Assembly (NCBI GenBank): GCA_030704615.1
Contig: CM060732.1
Span: forward strand, 44,127,053 to 44,191,052
From: Takakia lepidozioides
Lineage: Eukaryota; Streptophyta; Takakiopsida; Takakiales; Takakiaceae
Length of the DNA: 64,000 nt
Direction of reading: 5' to 3'
This document shows positions 11,400 through 19,745 of this stretch, in pieces (position 1 is the stretch's first letter; every line of letters starts with the position of its first letter). The position numbers and the translations under genes were made by a program. The notes under the pieces were generated by a model. It was given only the letters and a program-made list of their open reading frames with translations. It did not search any database and was not told the origin of the DNA.

Positions 11400-12400
11400 C
11401 CTGGACCTCCTCAGTTAGCTCCTTTGGATATAGTGCCCATTACCTGGCAACCACCTGACTCAGGGATTTGTTTGCTAGACCTGTTTGGAGGCATGAGCAC
11501 TGGGCTTGCAGGAGTGTTGCAAGCTGGGATTAAAGTACGCAAGTACTTATATGTGGAGAAGGATGAGATAGCTCGGCGTATTTCTATGCGTCACATCGCT
11601 TTGCTCACACATCGGTATCCTGAGTTGTTGCCTCTCTCAGCAATTCAAGGGTATCAAAAGGCCTTGCCAGCAGACATTACCTTGCTGGGGGCGGATGATT
11701 TGGACCGGCATGGTGCCATTGACTTGGTGATAGCTGGATGGCCTTGCCAATGACACTTCCCGTAGGTCATGGGAACGGCTTGCATGATGCACGATCGCAT
11801 TTGTTTTGGGAGATGTTGAGAGTGTTGCGTGACTTGCAGACGAGGCAAGTGCAACCTCTAGCCTATATCTTGGAGAATGTTCTTCTTATGGGGGACTCTC
11901 GGGCCAGGGTTATGGCCAGTGTGCATCAGGTGCGGTCTTGGATTGGATTCAGCGGTGGTATCACAAGCGCATCGACCTCGATTGTGGTGGACCAATCTTG
12001 CACCACCAGAGCTGCTCAAGAGAGCATACGATTCCATTCAACGGCCACCCAATTTCATAGTTGAGGGCATTTTGGACCAAGGGAGGCAACCACAGAGGGT
12101 GCGACATGATGACCGTCCACCTCTAGCAGTGGTAAATCGAGTGGGGCAGCCATGTGCGGCCTTGCCTACGCTCATGAGCTTTCCCTCGTCACATGCTTTT
12201 CGAGACAATGGTCCTGGGTTGATTTGGGACAGTGTGCTACATCAATTGGTGGACCCCAATGCAGATGAGCGAGAGCGGGCAATGGGATTTGCCACGGGCA
12301 CTACAGCTGTGCCAGCTCTGTCAGAGGCATCATGCCGACATGTGTTGGGTCAAGCAATGGATCTAAATTGCTTGACATGGGTCATTGGCTTGTGCATGGC
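11400..12400 (+). pseudogene. cytosine-5 DNA methyltransferase domain in retroelement pol
   Basis: Motif I (LLDLFGGMSTGLAG, near 11,470) binds S-adenosylmethionine in this family. YVEKDEIARR follows as motif II-like, and motif IV is GWPCQ (to 11,751) with the catalytic Cys. Motif VI ENV appears near 11,870 and motif VIII as HRPRLWWTNL near 11,970. A C-terminal RAMGFATGTT and HVLGQAMDLNCLTWVI correspond to motifs IX-X. The order I-IV-VI-VIII-IX-X is the canonical, DNMT3-like order, not the rearranged DRM order. A stop follows PCQ directly, the frame shifts a few bases later, and another shift lies near 11,950, so this copy cannot make an intact enzyme. The family's role in retroelements may be self-methylation; that is inference. 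Confidence 0.88.
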
Positions 12401-12767
12401 TGAGCAACGGAGGTTGCAGACAGTGGTGGCTACTTCTGCACTTCTATTTGGTATTGTATCCCCTCTGCCAACCGGGACGGTTGAGGCAGTGAGTGGGGGC
12501 GAGCACAGGATCATGGGGTGCAAACACCCATGGCAGATGTGGGATGAGATGCGCAAAGAGAGAGTCATTGGATCTCTCAAGCAGCAGTATGAGGAGTGGG
12601 GAGAGCCATACACGGAGGATCAGTTGGAGGCCAAGATGGCCAATATTTTTGAAGAGGTTGAGAATGTTTTTTCCCCAGAGGATGTTCTCAAGGTGGCTAT
12701 GGCGGAGCAAGTGGAGGCTACGCCACGGTTAGGGTGGGCGGATAAAGCCCAAGAGGTTGCTATCTAG
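12401..12767 (+). pseudogene. linker between methyltransferase and reverse transcriptase
   Basis: The frame continues past motif X with MWDEMRKERVIGSLKQQYEE and KMANIFEEVENVFSPED, probably helical, and ends at a TAG (12,765-12,767) in the same frame as the following reverse transcriptase. No domain is recognised. The stop is likely a point mutation of a once-continuous polyprotein. Confidence 0.5.
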
Positions 12768-12779
12768 CAACCAAAGGAT

Positions 12780-13605
12780 GTGAATCCTACTTCCAAGCCT
12801 GGTGTACCCAAGGTTGCAGTCACTGAGGACAACTGGGAACCAGATGTTGGACCTACAGTCACCGGAGGAGAGAGACGGAGGATCCATCAATTTCTAAGGG
12901 CTTATAGAAATTGCTTTGCCTTCGGTTTGAAGGATTTGGGGAGTTTGAAGGGCCAGGAAATTTGTATTGATTTGGCAAGTGACACGCCAATCTTTCGGAG
13001 GCCCTACCGGTATAGTGACATGAAGAGGTCATTGATCCAGTCACAGACTATGGAGTTGTTCGAAGCTGGATTGGTGGAGTTATCAGGCGGGGAGTATGCC
13101 TCGGCAATGGTGATACCAGCTAAGAAGGATATCTATGGCAATTGGACAGAAAGAAGGATGTGTGGGGACTATCGTCCTGTGAACCGTCAGACTAAGTCCG
13201 ATAGATATGCCATGCCAACTCCAGATGAAAATCTTTGATACCATTGGGCATGCGAAGGTGTTTAGCACATTGGACTTGCAATCCAGTTACCACCAGTTGC
13301 CAATCAAAGAGGCTGACAAGCAAAAGACGACATTCTGGGGGATTGACCAACATGGGAAGGATTGTTTGTACCAATGGCGCTTCCTATCGTTTGGGTTGAA
13401 GAATGCTCCTGCAGAGTTTCAGAGGGTTATGGATAACATTCTCGCGGGGCTAGACTTTGCCCGGTGTTACATTGATGACATCATTGTCTTTAGTGCTACG
13501 GTTGAGGAGCATGAGAGACACCTTCAGGTGGTGTTTGAGCGCTTGAGAGCGCATGGGTTGAAATTGCACCCCTGGGAAGTGCAAGTTCTTCCAAAACCAG
13601 ATTGA
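12780..13605 (+). pseudogene. Ty3/gypsy reverse transcriptase
   Basis: Frame 12,780-13,238 has the fingers region: PIFRRPYRYSDMKRSLI, YASAMVIPAKKD and MCGDYRPVNRQTKSDRYAMP. Frame 13,207-13,605 continues with VFSTLDLQSSYHQLPIKE, TTFWGIDQHG, FLSFGLKNAPAEFQRVMD and the catalytic CYIDDIIVFS. The (Y)IDD and upstream D (TLDLQ) are intact, but a frameshift near 13,235 splits the domain and another near 13,600 separates it from RNase H. Sequence style is Ty3/gypsy (Metaviridae-type plant element). Confidence 0.93.
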
Positions 13606-14260
13606 GTATCTGGGCCACATGATATACCCTGGAGGATTGGGTGTTCAAAAGACGAAGGTGGAGGCCATTGCACGCATTCCACGCCCCATAGATGTTAGCA
13701 GAGTTCGTGCTTTCATGGGGTTGGCAAACTACTATCGATGGTTTGTCAAGGGATTTAACAGCATTGCAAAGGCTCTTACTAAGTTGACCAAGGTGGGTCA
13801 GGAGTGGCAGTGGGAGGAGGAGCATGAGGAAGCCTTTGAGGAACTCAAGGCTCGATTGACTTCTGCACCTATTCTGAGGCGGCCTTTCCAGCTACATACG
13901 GATTGGAGTATGTTGGGGATTGGAGCAGTGCTCACACAGATGGATGATGAGGGAAGAGAGTTCGTAGTGGCATATGCTAGCCGCTCAAACAATGATGCCG
14001 AGGCGAAGTATAGTTCCTATGAAGGGGAGTGTCTAGCTGCGGTATGGGCAATGACACATTTCAAATGCTACCTCTATGGCAATCTCTTCACCATTGTTAC
14101 AGATCACCAACCATTGAAGTGGTTGATGGAGTCAGACAAGCTTACAGGGAAGCTTGCACGGTGGGCACTTATACTTCAAGAATACGACTTTTAGGTGGTG
14201 CATCGAGCCGGTATTGTCAATTGGGATGCAGATGGATTGAGTCGTAATCCATGCACGAGC
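13606..14260 (+). pseudogene. connection and RNase H domain of gypsy element
   Basis: After MIYPGGLGVQKTKVEAI and VRAFMGLANYYRWFVKGF (connection), the RNase H-like part shows the first catalytic Asp in HTDWSMLGIGAVL, then YSSYEGECLAAVWAMTHFKCYLYG and ITDHQPLK-type motif VTDHQPLKWLM. A TAG at 14,192-14,194 interrupts the frame just before VHRAGIVNWDADGLSRNP, the usual tether motif that precedes integrase. Only this tether, not an integrase core, is seen downstream. Confidence 0.9.
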
Positions 14261-14382
14261 GAGCATGATGATACTGGAGCTCGGTGGCATGGTGAGACGG
14301 ATGAGGAGAGGGTCAAGATGGCATGGTATGGAAGGACCATGTGTGCACTTGTGCGCCATGTCACCTTCCATATGTGGATGGG

Positions 14383-14574
14383 AGGATAGATCCCAACCTT
14401 GCAGTGGTACCTGCAGGGTTGCGTTGCATGCTATGTGGGCATGCTGGTGGTGCCGCGACCATGTTGGTGTGTGACAAATGCTCAAGGGGGTGGCACATGG
14501 GATGCTTGATACCGCCACTTGAGGAGGTTCCTAGTGGAGAATGGTTGTGTCCACGATGCCTTGGACATAGGTAG
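14383..14574 (+). pseudogene. PHD finger at the end of retroelement pol
   Basis: The frame contains a complete Cys4-His-Cys3 zinc finger: CMLC, then CDKC, WHMGC and WLCPRC, with the conserved Trp before the last Cys pair and a PLxxVPSGEW segment. This is a typical PHD finger, a family that commonly reads histone H3 tails. It ends two residues after the domain (GHR, stop). It lies in a different frame from RNase H, so an indel separates them. The upstream part of the same frame (14,323-14,382) has extra Cys residues of unclear meaning. It occupies the region where an integrase would be expected. Confidence 0.88.
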
Positions 14575-14831
14575 TGGGCATGACAATGGTGGAATTGACA
14601 AGTGATCCAAGGTCTAGCTGATGGGAGCTCAACGTCGTGGATATTTAATTGAAGATCGTGGATTGCAGGAAGGCGAGTAATGATGGGGCTACTTTTGCAC
14701 CCGGCCTCTTGATCTATGGACTTTAGATATTGGAACATGTGCGATTGAAGACCAAGCGATGATTTTATTGAGATGGATACTTGTCAGCTATCCGGTGTTA
14801 GAGGGACCTAATCACCAGCTAGGGGGGCGAT
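14575..14831 (+). other. noncoding 3' region of retroelement with polypurine tract
   Basis: No coding sequence is supported. AGGGGGGCGA at 14,821-14,830 is a plausible polypurine tract used to prime plus-strand synthesis, immediately before TTGTGGCATAG, which is one of two candidate LTR starts. Confidence 0.5.
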
Positions 14832-15383
14832 TGTGGCATAGCTTTCTAGGATTGTGTGCTTAGAATGTATGGTAGACAGCGATGTATGTTGTGGCACGAT
14901 GCTTAGGTGCACGATAGTTGTCATGGTTTTAGTCATGGTTAACTAGAATTACCTACTTCTAGTTAACTAGGACATTTTGGATATTTATATTTGTATTTTG
15001 TTTGTTGGGACTTCATTTGGTCTCACATGCCAAGTGAGGTGTCAAACCTCACTTGGGACATGGGGATGGGTTTTCCCCTTGTGAGTGTTGAGGAGGGCTC
15101 ATCTTGTAGTTGAGCCTCCATGAGCCTCTCCCACCTCCATATCTCTAGGTATTGAGAGGAGTGTGGTGAGGGCTTTGTAGGGTGGATTCCTTTAGCAAAG
15201 GTGCCCTTGGCTTGACTTAGTTTATGTGATTGAGTGGATTCATGAGTGGAGTGTTTCCATTGTGTGTTCACTTTCATTATCATTGTGGCATAACTTTCTA
15301 GGATTGTATGCTTAGAATGTGTGATGGACAACGATGTATGTTGTGGCATGATGCTTAGGTGCACGACAGCTGTCATGGTTTTT
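14832..15383 (+). repeat. 3' LTR region with 452-bp-offset direct repeat
   Basis: About 100 bp at 14,832-14,931 (TGTGGCATAGC ... GTCATGGTTTT) recurs at 15,284-15,383, an exact offset of 452 bp. Two readings fit. In one, the LTR is 14,832 to about 15,282, directly after the polypurine tract, followed by a second partial LTR. In the other, it is 14,919-15,368 (TGTCATGG ... GCACGACA, with TGTCRTG inverted ends), preceded by a partial copy. The 5' fragment at 7,264 starts at TGTCATGG and supports the second reading; the polypurine tract supports the first. Confidence 0.7.
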
Positions 15384-15545
15384 GAGCTTCATTTTTGAAT
15401 AATTTGAGACGAGCTCACAAAACGATTAGAAGTAGTAGGGGAAGTTCCGGCCCATAAGAAATTACGAACAAAAGTCTTGATCTGTTTGATTATTTACCAA
15501 GCCTAGATCATTGCCCCAAGGCTTACAGAGTCAGGAGCAGGAGAG

Positions 15546-16468
15546 TCAGGAGGCAAGGACATCCAAAGCATTGATAACATTGAGATGAGAGCTATTGTCA
15601 ATTAAGTGAACATTATCATCAGCATAGAAAGAAGCCTTGATAGGCATGGATCTAGGAATAGCTAGACCTCTGACATTAGTGACAGAGTCTAACAGATGTC
15701 CAAGACCACCCGTAGCAATGATGAAGAGGAAAGGGGCAAGAGGACAGCCCTGTCTCACAGAGAGGTGGAGCGGAAAGGATGAAGACAGGGCACCGTATCA
15801 CAATGACTCTAGTGCCCAGGGATGTAGAAACAAAAAAGAATTTTGACCCAGGCTAGAAACATACCATTAATACCCACTTTTTTCAAAGCACTAAGGAGAA
15901 AAGGCCAATCAACATTGTCAAAATCTTCTCAAAGTCCAACATAAGCATCGAGCCATTGGTTGGTTTGCAACGAAGGCTTGGTGCAATACTTCATGAACTC
16001 CAGAATCAAACGATTCCTAAGGAAGCCAGATTGTTCAGGGTGAACAATTTTATTAAGCAAGGGCTGAAGCCAAATGGCTAAGGCCTTAGCAATAATCTTA
16101 TAAACACAATTGAACAAGGTTATGGGCCTATCATTAGAGATTTGGTCCCGATTCCCATTCTTATATATGAAAGTAATAACTCCTTGCGAAATTTTAGAGG
16201 GCAAAATACCCTTAAGAAGCACGTCATTGGCCATGGCCAGGAAGTCCTCCCCTACATCCTGCCATAAGGCCTTAAAGAACTCAATAGGCATGTCGTCCAA
16301 ACCAAGAGCTTTCAGAGGACTAAGCCACTCCACAGTTTGGAGAAGTTCGAGAGAGGAGAAGGGAGTAGAAAAGATGCTCTGCTCCGCTGATGACAGAATA
16401 GAGGAATGGAGGCAAGAACTCTGGAGCGATTGACAATCTCCACAGAACTGATAAATTGTTTGCCACAC
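15546..16468 (-). pseudogene. LINE (L1-like) reverse transcriptase fragment
   Basis: Minus-strand frame 16,468-15,929 shows the N-terminal part of a non-LTR reverse transcriptase: LSPLKALGLDDMPIEFFKALW, FIYKNGNRDQISNDRPITL, VYKIIAKALAIWLQPLLNKIV and PEQSGFLRNR. Frame 15,758-15,546 continues with MRQGCPLAPFLFI and the catalytic FYADDNVHL. The block between (15,760-15,930) is frame-broken. Endonuclease and C-terminal domains are not seen in place. This is a decayed, truncated LINE lying immediately downstream of the gypsy element and on the opposite strand. Confidence 0.88.
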
Positions 16469-17019
16469 TCAAGAAGCATTCAATGGGCCCGTACTCTACC
16501 CACTCCTCCCCCTCTGCCCTCACTATCCTCCTACTTACACAACAAAGATCTCCTAACAATCCCCACCCCCTCCTTCAACTCCCTCCTGGCGTCACACTTC
16601 TGGCCACCATTGAACCAAACCAGCTACACCATTTACATAACCCGCCCTTCCCTAAATACCTCCGTCGCCTGGAACCCACCATGACGTCATTACTATAGGT
16701 CCAAAACATTTCCCCCACCTCCATTCCCATCTCCTCCCCTCCCACCCTACACCATCTACTCGTACGTACATGGGGGATGAAAGTTTCCACCCAGCCCTCT
16801 CTACGCACCCTCACTCCATCCCCTTTGACCCATCACCCTCCTATTTCCCAAGGTCAACCCAAGCAAGGCCTGGATGAGGGCGCTGCCGCGCCCCCCTCCT
16901 GCCCCTCTCTTGACTTATACTGACCCACCGATTTCCCATCAACGTAAGCCGCTCAAATTCTCTCCATCTCACTCTCATTATACCGATGGCTCCCTATCCA
17001 GCTCTAACCACTACTATGT
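16469..17019. other. C/T-rich stretch without a recognised gene
   Basis: The plus strand is strongly pyrimidine-rich (runs such as CCCACTCCTCCCCCTCTGCC). Overlapping minus-strand frames (16,320-16,559 and 16,575-16,814) show no domain I recognise. It may be further LINE or gypsy debris. Confidence 0.35.
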
Positions 17020-17430
17020 TTAGGGGGGGTTAGCGACGTCGGGACCCCGGGCACACCGGACGTGACGACCCTCCTGCGATTGTAGCGCCGCGCAGGCGCC
17101 CGACCCGGAAATTGCGACGTCGGCCTGTCGCCGCCGCGCCGGTGACGCTTCGCCTGCTTGCCATTCCGCCACGTCGCTGCTGTTGGGGCATGACCCGCCA
17201 GCGAGCTGGGGGTTGCGACGCCCGGGCGTCGCACGTACCCTTTGCGACGCTCCCGCAAGGCTGGACTACCGAAAATTGCAACAACATCCCCTCACACTTA
17301 GGCGCGTGGGGAGGGCCGAGCCAGCTCGCGCTGGGGTTTGCGACGTCCAGACGTCGCCGCAATGCCACAATGGCGAGGTTGCGATTCCTTAGCAGTGGCA
17401 GGCCTGTTGGGGCGTCACAAGTGCCCTCTT
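17020..17430. repeat. GC-rich block with three 18-bp dyads
   Basis: This ~400-bp block is far richer in G+C and CpG than its surroundings. Three 18-bp inverted motifs of form GCGAC-N8-GTCGC occur at 17,114-17,131, 17,215-17,232 (GCGACGCCCGGGCGTCGC, a perfect palindrome) and 17,340-17,357, each preceded by TT. Open frames on both strands here are composition artefacts. It is bordered on the right by an inverted LTR fragment, so it may belong to a retroelement. Function unknown. Confidence 0.55.
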
Positions 17431-17589
17431 GCCTAGGGGTCTAGGATTGGGGATTGCTGCTACGTAATAAAAAAAAAATTGCCGTGTTTTGTTCGGTGAA
17501 TTCGACCCTTGCACCACTACATCCGTGCAAAATATTAGTCCACTTAGCCAAGTGAAAACATTCTAGAGTGGAGAGAAGTGCCTCTTGTT

Positions 17590-17853
17590 TGTCGTGCACC
17601 TAAGCATCGTGCCACAACATACATCGTTGTCCACCATACATTCTAAGCACACAATCCTAGAAAGCTATGCCACAAGATGAGCCCTCCTCAACCCTCACAA
17701 GGGGAAAACCCATCCCCATGTCCTAAGTGAGGCTTGACACCTCACTTGGCATATGAGACCAAATGAAGTCCCAACACACAAAATATAAATATAAATATCT
17801 AAAATGTCATAGTTAACTAGAAGTAGGTAATTCTAGTTAACCATGACTAAAAC
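17590..17853 (-). repeat. inverted, internally deleted LTR of the same family
   Basis: Read on the minus strand, this segment matches the 3' LTR region of the gypsy element from GTTTTAGTCATGG to GCACGACA. It lacks the first few bases and an internal block of about 190 bp (corresponding to roughly 15,100-15,285). The deletion joins at a short TTGT repeat. No internal coding region accompanies it, so it is either a solo LTR or the end of another copy in opposite orientation. Confidence 0.8.
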
Positions 17854-17859
17854 GGCCTT

Positions 17860-18816
17860 GGGGTTATTGATCCTAATGCACAAGTTCTGGCTTTGCTTGC
17901 GCAGCACATCTCCTCGCCATGGAGCTTACTTGTCAGACAACATATCATCAACTTTGTTAATCCTTCGTCTTCTAATCTTTGGCCGCCATCTTTGAAATGG
18001 ATAGTTCAAGGGACCCCCTAGCTCCGGGACAGTAAGGCATGGCTTTAGGGCTTGGCAATCCATTTGGGATGTCTGGCCTCGCATGAGGCCCCATCTCTCA
18101 CAAAAATTTCCTTCTAATGCTGATGAAGCTCTGCGGCAACCCCTATAATTCACTAACTGTACAACATTGATTCAGATCTGCTACTACAGTGTGCCAGATG
18201 TTGGAGTCAGCAGGAGAATGGTAGTATTTCTGATCATCTCTCCCACATCTGGGAAAATGGCATCCCCCTCCCAAAGACTATTGCCACCACCGGTCTTTCC
18301 AACCGCGCAGCTGATGCTACTTGGAACTTGATTGTGGAGGAAATTCCCATTTCCTGGATTTTGTTGACATCTCTGACTCCATGTCAACCAAATTGCACTT
18401 TATGCTTGGCTAGGTCATTTAAGTGATCACTCTTGCTTTGCTTTCTTAGCGCTTCACGGTAGACTGCATGAGTTCAATATCTTGCAAGGGAAATTCAAGG
18501 TCGATTAGATAGGATCTGTTCACTCTCCTTGCAGGAGCGAAATGTCTATTTTGGACCTCCTCTTAATTAGAGTTATTTGCCTTTCATCGAGGCAAGTGGA
18601 TCCCCTTCCGCCGATGTGCATTTTACAGTATACTGATATTTTTCGTTGGTTTCTGAGAGCTTCATTAAAATTGCTTCAATTTGATCCCGGGGAATGGCTT
18701 TGGATGATTAAAAAACATGACCCTTTTTTCGGGTATACTGTGAAACTTGGTTACTCTCTACTGATTCCTACTAACTCCATGGATAGGAAATGCTTTTATA
18801 AATGGAGATATCTAGA
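17860..18816 (+). pseudogene. LINE ORF2 C-terminal fragment (first part)
   Basis: Plus-strand frames, broken by several stops, show features of the region after the reverse transcriptase in plant L1-like elements: LALLAQHISSPWSLLVRQHI, SLKWIVQGTP, ISDHLSHIWENGIPLPKT, then FDPGEWLWMIKKHDPFFGYTVKLGYSLLI and FYKWRY. The frame stops being LINE-like near 18,816. A segment that fits as its continuation is found at 21,720-22,157. Confidence 0.5.
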
Positions 18817-18949
18817 GGGGGGAATGCTAGAGTGTGAGCCTAGCCACATGAGCCTAGGAGTCTGTGAGCCCAAGAGCCTGACGTGAGCTCAGTCCACGTG
18901 GCACGAGAATGGGGGAAGATGCAGGGTGTATTTCCACGGATGAGCACCC

Positions 18950-19270
18950 ATCACCGCGCAAACACGGCAAACATGGCAAATCGGCAAATACGGCAAACCC
19001 TTACCCTAACCCTTAGCGAACTGCCATGTTCGTGCAGGGAAATAGGTTGGGGGTTAAGCTGGCGTCATTACCGCGGAAACATGGCAAACCCTAACCCCTA
19101 ACCCTAACCCTTAGCAAACTGCCATGTTCGTGCAGGGAAACAGGTTGGGAATTAAGCTAACGGCATTACCGCGGAAACACTGCAAATCGGAACCCCAAAT
19201 CCTAACCCTAACCCTTAGCGAACTACCATGTTCGTGCAGGGAAACAGGGCTGGGAATTAAGCGGGCGTCA
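18950..19270. repeat. about 100-bp tandem repeats with CCCTAA telomere-like words
   Basis: CCATGTTCGTGCAGGGAAA recurs at 19,024, 19,122 and 19,226 (spacings 98 and 104 bp). Each is preceded by one to three copies of CCCTAA ending in CCCTTAG and followed by TTAAGC and, in two units, ATTACCGCGGAAAC. The array begins with shorter GGCAAAnA words. The CCCTAA runs are too short and too interrupted to be a functional telomere. Confidence 0.7.
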
Positions 19271-19351
19271 GACACATGAGAATTCAATAAATAAATAAAT
19301 AAATAAAGGGAAAATATATTATTATTATTATTTTCCCGGCAATTGGGTAGA

Positions 19352-19547
19352 TGTCATCGATGATCATCATGAAATCATGATTATGAAGAAATTGAGTGCG
19401 TTGACGCACTCAGTTCTCCGCGGGGGTGGGTGGGTAAAAAAAAAAAAAAAAAACAAGATCCCCCTTCCCCTCCCCCGGTGGAGAACTGAGTGCGTCAATG
19501 CGCTCAATTTCTTCATGATCATGATTTCATGATGATCATCGACGACA
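19352..19547. repeat. long foldback: 75-bp inverted arms around a 46-bp loop
   Basis: Arms 19,352-19,426 and 19,473-19,547 are inverted copies with only about five or six mismatches. The loop contains a GGGTGGGTGGG run, a poly-A tract of about 18 and a C-rich run. Within the left arm GAGTGCGTTGACGCACTC is itself a palindrome. A transcript of either strand would form a long, nearly perfect hairpin. It may be a foldback/MITE element or a small-RNA precursor; no target duplication is evident. Confidence 0.85.
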
Positions 19548-19745
19548 GTGTTGTGCAGGTCCGGATTTTGACCCCGAGTACCCGGCGGGTTAGGGTCTGG
19601 GTTACGTATCCGGATCCGGACCCGTGCCATCACCAAAAACTCGGACCCTAACCCGGGTTCATTTTTAAAATGAACTCGGAACCGGACCTAGACCCGCTAG
19701 CTAGGTCCAAAACTCGTTAAACCCGCTACTCACGGATCAGAGTAA
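19548..19745. repeat. degenerate CCGGACC/ACCCG-rich repeat
   Basis: Short words (GGGTTAGGGTC, CCGGATCCGGACCCG, GACCCTAACCCGGG, ACCGGACCTAGACCCG) recur on both strands. It is low-complexity dispersed-repeat-like DNA with no coding signal. Confidence 0.4.

Larger units (their letters stand above)
7264..15383 (+). mobile_element. Ty3/gypsy-type retroelement with DNA methyltransferase and PHD finger
   Basis: The visible order is LTR fragment, repeat-rich leader, gag with zinc knuckles, aspartic protease, cytosine-5 DNA methyltransferase, reverse transcriptase, RNase H, PHD finger, purine-rich tract and LTR-like repeats. All coding parts are plus strand. No integrase HHCC or DDE segment is recognisable between RNase H (ends about 14,245) and the LTR region. 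Polyprotein frames change at several points and stops occur near 9,755, 11,752, 12,765 and 14,193, so the copy is defective. Elements of this kind with methyltransferases have, to my knowledge, been reported from dinoflagellates and a charophyte alga. Placement of the methyltransferase between protease and reverse transcriptase, with a PHD finger downstream, is what this sequence shows. Confidence 0.85.

Noticed and set aside
17004-17444. Overlapping 84-112 codon frames in the GC-rich block
   Set aside because: High GC removes stops on both strands; the products are Arg/Ala/Pro composition noise.
18990-19220. A true telomere
   Set aside because: The CCCTAA words are only one to three in a row, embedded in a 100-bp unit with unrelated DNA on both sides.
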